From NCBI GenBank assembly GCA_039105265.1, contig JAPFFF010000004.1:3162001-3226000 (forward strand): a stretch of DNA of 64,000 nucleotides, in the 5' to 3' direction. Origin of the DNA: Tritrichomonas musculus. Its lineage: Eukaryota; Parabasalia; Tritrichomonadida; Tritrichomonadidae. Both the position numbers and the translations under genes were made by a program. This document shows, piece by piece, positions 35,760 through 44,744 of the stretch (the stretch's first letter is position 1; every line of letters starts with the position of its first letter). The notes beneath the pieces are model-generated. The model saw only the letters and a program-made list of their open reading frames with translations, did no database searches and was not told the origin of the DNA.

Positions 35760-36456
35760 CAACATTTCAACTAGAAGGATTCCATAAGTTGAAAATGCAG
35801 TGAAAAACATTACTTTTTGGTCAGAAATCAACCTTTTAGGTCTTTCAATGATTTTGTCAGCAGGCAACCATGCTTCATCATGATAATAATTAAAATAGAA
35901 CCAAGATTCATCACAAGTAATTATTATTTCCCTTTTCCAAGGTGGAGCATTCTTGAGAAATGAGAGCAATATAATTGAAACATTTACGCGATTTTTTAAT
36001 TTGAGATTCTGAAAGTTCATGTGGAATCCATTTTGAATTCTTTTTAAATAAATGGAGATGCTCTTTTAATATTTTAACAACAATGGGAATAGTTATATCA
36101 AGAGCAATAGATATTGCCCGTGCAGATGAAAAAGGAAATTCTTCTATGTATGATGAAACTTTTTGAATGTAATCATCTGATGGAGGTCTTCCAGGTCGGT
36201 GTAAGTCATCTAAAGATTTTCGTCCATTTTTAAACCCTACAACCCATTTTTTTACAAAAGAAAGTGTGGGACATTGAGGTCCATATGCATCCTCCATCAA
36301 TTGATGAATTTCTTTTGGCCCTTTTTTTAAAAGCCAGCAAAAGTGAACAACTGACCGATATTGAACATTCATGAAAATGAAATTCTAAACGTCTATTTAC
36401 AAGAACGATTGTTGAGATCATTATTATAAACATTTAATGAGTTCAGAGTTTTCACA
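35599..36456 (-). mobile_element. Internally deleted mariner-type DNA transposon
   Basis: The minus-strand frame from 36372 encodes a mariner N-terminus. The helix-turn-helix block includes KKGPKEIHQLMEDAYG and KNGRKSLDDLHRPGRPP, and a second helix-turn-helix follows it. After a one-base frame change near a T run at ~35992, the second frame (to 35721) carries the first catalytic Asp in IITCDESWFYF and ends soon after FSTYGILLVEMLP. The segment with the second and third catalytic Asp is absent, so the copy is dead. TTAGGGTGTAAAATAAG at 35596 looks like a mariner terminus at a TA. A worn partner with AACTCATT lies near 36430-36456. The element is about 860 bp, against roughly 1.3 kb for a full mariner. 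Confidence 0.72.
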
Positions 36457-36722
36457 TGAAGAAAATGGATAACCAACACATACAAATTACAATAGGCCAT
36501 TTTATATAACATCTAACTGGTAATTCTCTACTCTTTATCACTTGAAAAATTGAATAGGGACATATAATATTTTTATGTTCTTTTTTTATTTCTGGCTGCA
36601 GTTTTTGGTCCAAAAATTTGTAAAGCACAATAAATAAATCAATGGGGCTCATCGATGAAAATCTGGTCATCGAAATACTGTTGCATTGATGTTATTAAAA
36701 ATTGAAATAAATGTTGCACCAT
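36457..36722 (-). pseudogene. Fossil coding fragment at the mariner edge
   Basis: A minus-strand ATG at 36722 opens a short frame (MVQHLFQFLITSMQQYF). After a frame change it continues as PIDLFIVLYKFLDQKL and VIKSRELPVRCYIKWPIVI, running to the outer end of the mariner. It is too short and broken to identify. It may be the 5' part of a gene that the mariner interrupted. Confidence 0.4.
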
Positions 36723-36854
36723 CTTAGGTTTTCAAGAAAAAAATAAGTAATAATAATAATAAATATTTTTAAACATTCATTATATAAACAGCAAGATAAA
36801 TTAAAAATAAATATATTTTGTATTTGACCTTTCAAGTAAAAAGTTTATTCTTTA

Positions 36855-37133
36855 ATGACTTTCTATAAACCAATAATAAGTGTTCCAACATTTACAGTTG
36901 ATAACCAATCTCCTTTTAATCTTGATATCAGCGAACCTATTTCTGAAAATGAAGAAGTAGAAGTTCCAAAGACTAAAATACATGTTGAACCAACAGTAAA
37001 TCAAATGATTCTAAGCAATGAATTCCAAACTTACGTGTACTTAGCAAATTCATTGAATTATCGTAATCAGCTTCATCAACTGAATAAGGAACAAATTTTT
37101 GATAAACATTATTACTTGGATAACTTTCAATAA
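36855..37133 (+). CDS. Small orphan protein, 92 residues
   Basis: The gene is not recognised. The product is hydrophilic, with an N-terminal segment FYKPIISVPTFTVDN, an acidic centre (SENEEVEVPKT) and a helical C-terminus ending in aromatic residues (HYYLDNFQ). It has no signal peptide or membrane segment. The start ATG at 36855 follows TTCTTTA, and the frame has codon use like real genes here. It lies between the decayed region and HIRA. It is probably a genuine small gene, but expression evidence would be needed to be sure. Confidence 0.5.
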   Translation: MTFYKPIISVPTFTVDNQSPFNLDISEPISENEEVEVPKTKIHVEPTVNQMILSNEFQTYVYLANSLNYRNQLHQLNKEQIFDKHYYLDNFQ

Positions 37134-37521
37134 GTTTTTGCCAACAATTCAATCATTTTAATTTATTCAAAATCGTTTCATAAGATATAGTTATGATTTT
37201 CAAAAAAAATTTACTGAATCCTCATCATTCTATTTTGTTTCCTTAATTATTGTTTGAGTTCCAAATGCGAATAGTATATTAATAAAGACATTTATGCTCT
37301 AATCCGTAATATCTGTTTTCACTCAAAGTTTATTATAATTATATATTGGAGAATCGTATTATTTGCATTACATATATATTTTGTATCAATGTTTTTAAAT
37401 TATTCATAATATATAACCAGTAATGTTTAAATTATTCATAGAATATTAGCAATAAAATTTTTAAAATATTTTTTCATATCATATGTCACAAATCACGTTT
37501 AGAATTTTTTGATATCGAAAA
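37134..37521. other. AT-rich spacer upstream of HIRA-like gene
   Basis: In this 388-base stretch I see only AT-rich sequence, with ATTATTCATA words repeated at 37399 and 37432. It has no gene or convincing motif. TTTTGATATCGAAAA precedes the HIRA-like start and includes the palindrome TTTTGATATCGAAAA core GATATC. Confidence 0.4.
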
Positions 37522-39597
37522 ATGGATGATCCTTATTCTCTTGTTTTTCCGAAGTGGATATCCCATAATAGTAAACCAGTTTCATGCGTTACTGTTCATC
37601 CTTCAGGAGATTTTTTTGCTACTGGTGGTTGGGATACTTATGTTAAAATATGGAATTTTGAGCCACTTATTGATCCAAAATCTACAAAGGTAAAGCTTTT
37701 AGCCTTGCTTCATGATCATACTAGTTCAGTAAACTGCGTGCGATTTAGCCCAGATGGCAAATACTTGGCTTCAGCAGGTGACGATTCACAAGTTTTTTTG
37801 TGGCAAAGAGTTCCGTCTATTGGTAAACCTAATACATTTGGTATTCCTGAAAATGAGCTAACTCCAAATAAACCTGTTCAAACATGGACTTCACGAGTTT
37901 TATCTGCTCATTCACAAGATGTAACAAGTGTTTCGTGGTCGGCAGATTCGCAAAGAATTGTGTCTTGTTCAATTGATGGCGTTTTGATTGTTTGGGATGT
38001 AAAATCATACTCACAAATATGGAAAAGTAAAAGAGAAATTGGAATTTCTTCTGTTGCTTGGGATCCTCTTAATCGGTTTATTGTTGCTCAACAAATGAAC
38101 TTGCATCTCGTTGTTTATGATGTTCAAGGGAATTTCATAAAAGAAGTCCAAGATTGTTTAGAAGAGTATGATCAGGCATTAGCGTTACGCATTGCATGGT
38201 CCCCTGATGGATCTTTTGTAGGAGCAGCTAATGGCAGTAAAGATACAAACTTTATATCTCCATTTTTCCAGCGTGAATCGTTTAATTTCGCATTTGCCCT
38301 TGAAGGACACGTTGCACCTATAAATTGTTTGAGTTGTCCCCCATTTTTATTGAAGACGGGCGACCAAAGCTATTCTTCATTATTTGCATTGGTTGATAAA
38401 TGCGGAGTTTTATCAATATGGCTAATTGGAAGTGAAACAAAACCTCTCTTTATCATGGATCAAATTTCAAACTTGACCTCTTATGATTTAGCATGGTCAA
38501 AAGATGGTAAATGGCTATTTATTGCTCTCTCCAGCAACCCAGTTACTGGCCATGGAGGATTAATGTGTATCCATTTTTTGAAAGACTTCCAATATCCAAT
38601 GGCTGATTTTAATGAAATGGATGAAATAAAAGCAAGACTTCTTGGCGAAACTTCATTTCGCCTTAAATCGAAATATATGCAAAATGTTGCAAACATTCTT
38701 CAATCATTAGAAGTTAAGGAAAAAGAAGTAGACCTAGAAGTGCTTCAATTAACTACCGAAGAAGTCAAAAATAGGCAAGGAGAAGATACAATAAATGGAA
38801 TTCGAGTAATTCATCCTGTCCTTCTTACAGCAGTCGAGAAACAATTAATATCTTTCCAATGTAATGTTGAGTGCGATTCTATTCCTAATATTCCTTACGA
38901 ATTAACAATCCAAGATCTCAATTGGCCAAAGCCTGCAGCACTTCCAGTCGAACCTTCACATGTTATAATTTACAAAGGGACAGATGAAGATAATAATGCA
39001 GACTCGAATAGCAAAATAAAAGATTTATATAATCCAGATTATTGTGTTATTGTTGCTAGTGGCGTTTGCATTTATAAGCTTTCCTATAGAACAGGGCAGA
39101 GGATAGCATCGCCCTTTTGCATTGGATCAAAATGCCGCCATTTGTCAGTTTCTAATGGTGTTGTTCTCGCAGTTGGTGACAAATGCTATGTTCTCAACTT
39201 GGAATCAATGCAGTGCACTTTGTCATGTGAATGCCCCAATGATTTTGTGAATTTTGGGATTGTTAATGATAAAATTATTATTGGTCACAGTCAAGGAAAA
39301 TATTGGGTTTATGATTCCACAGCTGATTCTTGGGTTGGAGGTGGTTTAACGCAGAATTTCGATGATGCTTCAATGGAAGAAATTGAAAGATTTGCACAAA
39401 TGAATGAACATGAAGTAGCTGCATCTCAATGGTATGATTTTGGTATAAGCGCAATTTTCCAGGCTTACCATGGTAAATATAATGAAGCAAGAGAATTCCT
39501 GTCAGCCGTGAAAGAAAAACAAAAAACAGATTACGCTAGAAATTACATTGAAAAACTTGAGGAGACACTGAAAAATAAGTGGGGTAGTAGCGAATGA
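37522..39597 (+). CDS. HIRA: HIRA-like histone chaperone, WD40 protein
   Basis: The 691-residue product begins with the family's signature propeller opening. This has FPKWISHNSKPVSCVTVHPS, then FFATGGWDTYVKIWNF, then HTSSVNCVRFSPDGKYLASA and SAHSQDVTSVSWSADSQRI. Seven WD40 blades cover about residues 10-350. A linker follows and then a second beta-rich region (~440-610) in the place of the Hira domain, and a helical end. HIRA deposits histone H3.3/H4 independently of replication and bridges to Asf1. Animal HIRA is about 1017 residues; this is closer to yeast Hir1. CAF-1 p60 is a related alternative, but it lacks the second region. Start ATG at 37522. Confidence 0.82.
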   Translation: MDDPYSLVFPKWISHNSKPVSCVTVHPSGDFFATGGWDTYVKIWNFEPLIDPKSTKVKLLALLHDHTSSVNCVRFSPDGKYLASAGDDSQVFLWQRVPSIGKPNTFGIPENELTPNKPVQTWTSRVLSAHSQDVTSVSWSADSQRIVSCSIDGVLIVWDVKSYSQIWKSKREIGISSVAWDPLNRFIVAQQMNLHLVVYDVQGNFIKEVQDCLEEYDQALALRIAWSPDGSFVGAANGSKDTNFISPFFQRESFNFAFALEGHVAPINCLSCPPFLLKTGDQSYSSLFALVDKCGVLSIWLIGSETKPLFIMDQISNLTSYDLAWSKDGKWLFIALSSNPVTGHGGLMCIHFLKDFQYPMADFNEMDEIKARLLGETSFRLKSKYMQNVANILQSLEVKEKEVDLEVLQLTTEEVKNRQGEDTINGIRVIHPVLLTAVEKQLISFQCNVECDSIPNIPYELTIQDLNWPKPAALPVEPSHVIIYKGTDEDNNADSNSKIKDLYNPDYCVIVASGVCIYKLSYRTGQRIASPFCIGSKCRHLSVSNGVVLAVGDKCYVLNLESMQCTLSCECPNDFVNFGIVNDKIIIGHSQGKYWVYDSTADSWVGGGLTQNFDDASMEEIERFAQMNEHEVAASQWYDFGISAIFQAYHGKYNEAREFLSAVKEKQKTDYARNYIEKLEETLKNKWGSSE

Positions 39598-39721
39598 GTT
39601 ATATTTAACATTCTATTGATTTGTTTGAAATTATTGTCCTATCTAAAATACAGTTGTTATATAATTTTTTTTTATACGTTAACAATTGAAAATTTTTTGT
39701 CAACAACATTTTCATCAACAA

Positions 39722-39949
39722 ATGTCATCAGTCCAATCTCCCAAAAAGAAAGCTACATCAAAATTCTCAAACTCCAAAAAAACTGATGAAAAGGTTCAAA
39801 ACCCTGATCCAATTGCGAGAATAGATAATATTATTAGTCAACTAGAAGAACTGGCTAGAAAAAGAGATACAGAAGAAATTTTTTATAATAGATTCCAGAA
39901 TTCATTTTATCAATATGACATAGTTTCGATTGAACCAACAGGAAGCTAA
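39722..39949 (+). CDS. Small charged orphan protein, 75 residues
   Basis: The first ATG of the frame is at 39722, giving a 75-residue product. It has a Lys/Ser-rich N-terminus (SPKKKATSKFSNSKK), then a helix (IARIDNIISQLEELARKRD) that could form a short coiled coil, and an aromatic end. I recognise no family. It follows the HIRA-like gene by 124 bases on the same strand but has its own GTTAAC motif upstream (39679). It is probably real given the amphipathic helix and codon use. Confidence 0.5.
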   Translation: MSSVQSPKKKATSKFSNSKKTDEKVQNPDPIARIDNIISQLEELARKRDTEEIFYNRFQNSFYQYDIVSIEPTGS

Positions 39950-40280
39950 TTTTTTTATTTATTTATTTATTTTGTTTTGTTTTTAGTAATCTTATAAGAT
40001 ATGTATTCGGCTTACTTGATATTATTTCAATGCATATATTACTATTCTGTAAACGCTTGATCTTTTTTCATATTATTTTTTAAAATCTTCCTTTCCTATT
40101 AATTTGATATAATATTTCATATGAAAATATTTTTTATATTATATACCTATTTTATAATAAAATTTAATTGAGATATTCTTAAATTGACCAAATATTTATT
40201 CAAAGTAAAGTAACCATATATTTAAAACAGATTCCCTAATCAAAAAGCTGTATCGGCGCATTGTATGGCCTTTTATTCAA
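39950..40280. promoter_or_regulatory. Spacer containing the uS12 gene promoter
   Basis: This AT-rich stretch of 331 bases becomes less AT-rich near 40250 (TATCGGCGCATTGTATGG). It ends in TTTTATTCAAATGG at the uS12 start, so a TCA-type initiator-like motif lies next to the ATG. No other gene is visible. Confidence 0.4.
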
Positions 40281-40715
40281 ATGGGAAAATCCAAAGCATG
40301 CGGTCTTAAAGCCGCTCGTAAATTGAGACTATCGCATCGTGATAACTTATGGGCAAGCAAGAAGTTCAGGAAGAGGCAAGGAACATCTATTTACAAGACA
40401 CCACTTGAAGGTGTTGCTATGGCATCAGGAATCGTTGTCGGTAAAGTCGCAGTCGAAGCCAAACAGCCAAACTCAGCTATTCGTAAGGCAGTTCGTGTTC
40501 AATTAAAGAAGAATAGCAAGGTTATCACAGCTTTCGTTCCACGTGATGGTTCACTCCGTCTTATCGATGATAACGACCGTGTACTTATTGCTGGTATGGG
40601 TCGTTCTGGACGTTCAGTCGGAGATCTTCCAGGAGTTAGATTTAAGGTTATTAAAGTTGCTGGTTTCTCCCTATTAGCCTTATGGCTCGGAAAGAAAGAA
40701 AAGCCAAGGAGCTAA
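40281..40715 (+). CDS. RPS23: Ribosomal protein uS12 (eukaryotic RPS23)
   Basis: The 144-residue product matches RPS23 along its whole length. It has the basic N-terminal tail, [20 protein letters not shown] with the decoding-centre loop and Pro63 (the hydroxylated proline site in animals and yeast), [27 protein letters not shown], and a GKKEKPRS end. It lies at the decoding site of the small ribosomal subunit in the cytosol. Length equals the usual 143-145. The gene has no intron. It has the highest GC in the window along with Rab1, as expected for high expression. The stop overlaps TAAA, the trichomonad poly(A) signal. Confidence 0.98.
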   Translation: MGKSKACGLKAARKLRLSHRDNLWASKKFRKRQGTSIYKTPLEGVAMASGIVVGKVAVEAKQPNSAIRKAVRVQLKKNSKVITAFVPRDGSLRLIDDNDRVLIAGMGRSGRSVGDLPGVRFKVIKVAGFSLLALWLGKKEKPRS

Positions 40716-41303
40716 ATCGCAAAATAATTTTAATATAAGCGAACAATATTTTTTTGCATAAATGCTTATTAACTTTGCAATGAACACAAAACTTTTTTAA
40801 TCTTATTATTATAATAATAATACTTAAAATTAAGCAAAAATATTTTTGATAATGTATTTACTACTTTTCCCGATGTAATTATTCTATTTTGTGCTTTTTT
40901 AATAGAGATTGTTTAATTTTCAAAAAATATGATATATGAAAATTTTTTTATTTTTGGGCATTTGGTAAGAGTAAAGTAGCTTTTGCGTTGAATCTTATAA
41001 AAATCTAAAATTTAATAATACGAAGACATTTTTTAATATAATTATGAAGAGAATTTACTGGATAAATTGCAAGTTGTTTAATTATATTAAAAATATACAA
41101 TGACATTCATCCTCTCAGCAATAAAATCTGAAATCAAATAGAATTTGAAATTTGGAGCTTGCACTTTATCAAAATCTTTAGCAAATAAAATTTCTATTGA
41201 AAAATTTAATAACAATATGGTCAGAGCAAAATATTTAGTCAATAGATCAGAAAAGTGACTCAATAGAGGTAATTGAAATAAAGCGGTTATATCCATTTGT
41301 TAA
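40716..41303. other. Spacer between uS12 and Rab1, no gene seen
   Basis: This spacer of 588 bases is AT-rich, with ATTATTATAATAATAATA repeats at about 40804. A minus-strand frame at 41296-41087 opens into the Rab1 promoter and is not convincing as a gene. The Rab1 start is preceded by TTGTTAAATG. Confidence 0.45.
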
Positions 41304-41918
41304 ATGACCGCAAACGACTACGATTACCTTTTCAAGGTTCTTATTATTGGTAACTCAGGTGTTGGAAAGAGCTGTTTGCTCCTTCGTTTTGCCGAAGATA
41401 TGTTCAGTGACAACTATATCTCAACTATTGGTGTCGATTTTAAGATTCGTAAACTTGAGCTCGAAGGCAAGTCAATCAAACTCCAAATATGGGATACAGC
41501 CGGACAAGAGCGTTTCAGAACAATCACAAAAAGTTATTATCGTGGTTCAAATGGTATTGTAGTCGTTTACGACATCACTGATCGCGAATCATTCGAACAA
41601 GTTCAACACTGGATGAGCGAAATCGATGCTCACGCACAAGCAGATGTTTGCCGTTTACTTGTTGGTAATAAATGCGATTTAGCTGATAAACGTGCAGTCA
41701 AAACCGAAGAAGGAGAAGCACTCGCCCGTCAATATGGTATTCCATTCCTTGAAACATCAGCCAAAGATTCAATGAATGTCGAAGATATGTTCGTAACAAT
41801 GGCATCTGCAATGAAAAAGAAAGCTGGTGGACTTAATCCATCAACAACACCAGGTGGCGGAAATGTTCAGATTCAAAAAGGACAGTCTGTCAGCAAATCC
41901 GGTGGTGGCTGTTGCTAA
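41304..41918 (+). CDS. RAB1: Rab1-type small GTPase
   Basis: The 204-residue protein has all GTPase motifs: P-loop GNSGVGKS (16-23), switch I TIGVDF (41-46), G3 WDTAGQERF (63-71), G4 NKCD (122-125) and G5 ETSAK (150-154). The [11 protein letters not shown] opening and [20 protein letters not shown] switch II/RabF region are typical of Rab1/Ypt1. The C-terminus ends in GGGCC, a double-cysteine prenylation signal. It should control ER-to-Golgi traffic. The ATG at 41304 follows TTGTTAA, and the stop is TAAA. A second, decayed Rab lies at 1976-2353. Confidence 0.97.
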   Translation: MTANDYDYLFKVLIIGNSGVGKSCLLLRFAEDMFSDNYISTIGVDFKIRKLELEGKSIKLQIWDTAGQERFRTITKSYYRGSNGIVVVYDITDRESFEQVQHWMSEIDAHAQADVCRLLVGNKCDLADKRAVKTEEGEALARQYGIPFLETSAKDSMNVEDMFVTMASAMKKKAGGLNPSTTPGGGNVQIQKGQSVSKSGGGCC

Positions 41919-42252
41919 ATGATTTTTTTTTTTACAATGCAAATTCGAATAAAAATTTTCTCTTTTATACATTTTCATAATTCTAGCATTATGGAATAAT
42001 ATAGCGAATTTACTAAAAACTATTTTAATTTATAAATTTTTCTTTCTTTTTATCACAGATTCTTTATCGTATCACAGATTCTTCAGAAATTATATAACGA
42101 GCAAATTTCTGAAGTTATGAATTTTTGAAGGATTTGAAAAACACAGTATATGCATACCAATTGGAATTTATATTATCCATGTCTTTATTATAACAATAAA
42201 ATTAAAAACTGAAAAACAGAATATTGAAAAACATCATATTGATTTCATGAAT
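41919..42252. terminator. Convergent 3' spacer with 11-bp inverted repeat
   Basis: Between the convergent Rab1 and SGT1-like stops, CTTCAGAAATT (42081-42091) and AATTTCTGAAG (42104-42114) form a perfect stem with a 12-base loop. ATCACAGATTCTT is repeated directly just before it. A role in 3' end formation is only suggested by position. Confidence 0.4.
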
Positions 42253-43095
42253 TTATTTTTTTGTTGATGTCTTCCTTGGATCACCCATGACAAGAGTTTG
42301 AGACTTTTCAAACAATTCAGAAGCCTCTTGATCTGTATAGTTTGGGAGTGAATTTAGAGCATCTACAACTTTTTCAAGCGTTATATCTGTCTCATTTATT
42401 ATATCTTCTGGTGTCCGTTCAATAATTTGCCAAATAGCACTTTGAACTTTTTCTACTTTAATCTCCACTAATTGAAATGTTACGTTTTTAACTAATGATT
42501 TGGGTATGATTGCTTCGAAAAGTTCGAACGAACGCTTATATTCATCTTTTCCAAACTTAATTACAACATCAAGTGAGTAAGGTAAAACGGTAACTTCAAC
42601 ATTTGATGGTAAAACTCCTTTGATTGGAAATTGGAAAAATAAATGCTTTGCATCTTGAATAACTTCTGGTTTGATTGGATTTTTAGGATCAATTAAAGAA
42701 CGAGGCGATTCACCTATAAAAATCGGGCTACGTTTATCTTTTGAGATATCAATCATTAGTTGGCATTTATCAGACCATCGTGACCATTCTGGATATTGGT
42801 CAAATATTTCTTTTGCATTAAAAAATTCGTTTGATTTAAAATAAGCAACTCCACGTAAAAAACGTAATGTGCTAAGGCTATTTCCCTGTTCTGTGAATTT
42901 TCGAATATAAACTAGAGCATCAAGTAAGCGGTCAACATGAATGAGACATTCGCAAAGCCTAACTTGATTTTCTTTTGAAAGTTTCATATGCTCATGTTGA
43001 AGTTGTTCAAGAAGAACAATAGCAACGTGATAGTTCTTCTTATTCATGTTCAAAATAATTGCATCATCAGCAGTTTTTTTAAGGCTTGAGTTCAT
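42253..43095 (-). CDS. SGT1: SGT1-like cochaperone (TPR + CS domains)
   Basis: The 280-residue product has helical TPR-like repeats over about 1-115 (VAIVLLEQLQHEH, LRFLRGVAYFKSNEFFNAKE). A CS domain follows at ~149-226, with LFFQFPIKG, VTVLPYSLDVVIKFGKDEYK and FQLVEIKVEKVQSAIWQIIE in the order expected for SGT1/p23 folds. The C-terminal SGS domain is absent or reduced to a short tail that includes FEKSQTLVMGDP. SGT1 works with Hsp90 on client assembly, kinetochore and SCF ubiquitin ligase. Human SGT1 is about 365 residues. Start ATG at 43095, after TTCAAC. It faces Rab1 convergently. Confidence 0.82.
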   Translation of the reverse strand: MNSSLKKTADDAIILNMNKKNYHVAIVLLEQLQHEHMKLSKENQVRLCECLIHVDRLLDALVYIRKFTEQGNSLSTLRFLRGVAYFKSNEFFNAKEIFDQYPEWSRWSDKCQLMIDISKDKRSPIFIGESPRSLIDPKNPIKPEVIQDAKHLFFQFPIKGVLPSNVEVTVLPYSLDVVIKFGKDEYKRSFELFEAIIPKSLVKNVTFQLVEIKVEKVQSAIWQIIERTPEDIINETDITLEKVVDALNSLPNYTDQEASELFEKSQTLVMGDPRKTSTKK

Positions 43096-43317
43096 GTTGA
43101 ATCTATATTTCTAGAAATATGGTTATAATAATATTCAATACATATATGGCTTTAATAATTTCTTTTTCTTATTATAGAAAACATATTATTTATTAACAAA
43201 AATTAATCTTTGTATCTTTTGATTTCCATCATTTGAAATTTATCATAAATGGTGAAAAAAAATTGCCTATAAGATAAAATTTTCTCTTTGTAAATCAAAT
43301 TTATCCAAACAATTCCA

Positions 43318-44421
43318 ATGGCATCAACTATTATACAAATTATTTCAATATTTCTTCTATTTTTATTTGGCTCTATATATCCTGTAATCAGCAATACTAT
43401 TCTTACTTATCAATTTACTTATAAAGATAAAATTTATTTACAATTTCAACAACCATGGTTCCAAACATTTCTTGCTTTTATTGGCATGTCTTTTTTCATT
43501 ATACCATCTCTGGTTATTACACGTTGCAAAGAAGATATTAATAATAATAATAATTCAGGACTCGCAGTATTTAGATCATCATCACTTTCATCGATTTTCG
43601 GAATTTTTTCGTTAGCATTGCAAACATATAGTTTGATTTATATGCCAGTTCATATATGGCAAATTTTTAATGAATTTTATTTACTTTTTACAGCTCTTTT
43701 TTCTATAATATACAATGGGAAAAAACTTCATATAACCGATTGGATTGGACTTTTCTTTGTGGTTTTAGGCATTTCTTTTGCCGGTGTTTCTGCATTAATT
43801 AGATCAATATCTGAAAGAACAGAACTAACGACTGAGCTTTTCTTTTCTTTCATTTTACAGATTCTCAGTCATTGCTTGAAAGCATTTGTTGAACTCGGAG
43901 AAGATAGCCTTTTGAAATCTTCAAGCTCACTAACAATTACTGCTTATGAAGGACTTTGGGGTGTCTACATTATCTCATTAATTATACTTCCATTTGTAAA
44001 TATTACGAAATACAATTTGATTGGTTTTCACGAATATTCACCTGATATTTTAACATTCTTTAAGTCTTCTAAGTTCTTAATTGCTCTTGAAATATTTTTT
44101 GTCATCTCAATCACGATTTATCGCTTTTGTGAAATCTATCTCCAAGGCACATCAAAAGAAAAGAAATCTATTTTTGAATCTTTATTACCAATAACTGTCT
44201 GGTTCACTTCTTTTGTTAAATATAAAATTCACAAAAGTGCATCTGTATCTCCATTTTTTGATAATTATTCATACATTGAAATAGCAGGACTTGTTATCAC
44301 GCTATTTGGTTCTCTAATGTATCACAAAATTATTAAACTCCCTTGCTTTGTTTACTCAAAAGAATCGCTAGGTAGCACCAAAGATATTCAGATCGTGCCA
44401 GATAAGTATGTTCTTGATTAA
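43318..44421 (+). CDS. DMT-superfamily transporter, SLC35F6-like
   Basis: The 367-residue protein has about ten hydrophobic segments across its length, as in drug/metabolite transporters. The N-terminal layout is helix 1 (IIQIISIFLLFLFGSIYPVI), then FQQPWFQTFLAFIGM, where SLC35F6 has its FQHPFVQ motif. Further helices such as IGLFFVVLGISFAGVSALI and IAGLVITLFGSLMYHKI follow. A nucleotide-sugar or metabolite transport role in Golgi or lysosomal membranes is inferred from the family; substrate cannot be told. Length fits SLC35F6 (about 371). CRT-type transporters are a relative. Start ATG at 43318 next to CAATTCCA. Confidence 0.78.
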   Translation: MASTIIQIISIFLLFLFGSIYPVISNTILTYQFTYKDKIYLQFQQPWFQTFLAFIGMSFFIIPSLVITRCKEDINNNNNSGLAVFRSSSLSSIFGIFSLALQTYSLIYMPVHIWQIFNEFYLLFTALFSIIYNGKKLHITDWIGLFFVVLGISFAGVSALIRSISERTELTTELFFSFILQILSHCLKAFVELGEDSLLKSSSSLTITAYEGLWGVYIISLIILPFVNITKYNLIGFHEYSPDILTFFKSSKFLIALEIFFVISITIYRFCEIYLQGTSKEKKSIFESLLPITVWFTSFVKYKIHKSASVSPFFDNYSYIEIAGLVITLFGSLMYHKIIKLPCFVYSKESLGSTKDIQIVPDKYVLD

Positions 44422-44744
44422 TTTATTTGTTTATTTCAGATCATCAAAGTTTTTTACAATATGTATTAATTAATAAATAATTGCTTTTTTAATAATAATT
44501 ATTATTAGGTTCCCATTATTTTTTAGATTGTTTAATACCTCACATTTTAAATCTCAAGCGTATTTCTTGGATTTAGGGATGCCAGACAGACACGATCATG
44601 AGATGGTATGGCGAACTTTAAGTTTTTTACTTATGAGAAAAAGAAATGAAAATCAAAAGTTTATTTTGAATTTCAATGTTTTTGAAAAATTTGTTATGAG
44701 TGAACAAATTATTATATCGTCACTTTTTAATTAAATAATCAATT
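44422..44744. other. Spacer upstream of RCC1 gene
   Basis: The first half of this 323-base stretch is AT-rich and the second half less so. A short frame ends just before the RCC1 gene but opens only on TTG or an internal ATG and is not supported. AATCAATTATG places a TCA motif directly before the RCC1-gene start. Confidence 0.4.

Noticed and set aside
41087-41296. 69-codon minus-strand frame before Rab1
   Set aside because: It has an ATG but overlaps the Rab1 promoter region, and the product is only mildly protein-like; no support.
44528-44734. 68-codon frame just before the RCC1 gene
   Set aside because: It opens on TTG with no good initiator; the internal ATG would leave about 50 codons of uncertain character.
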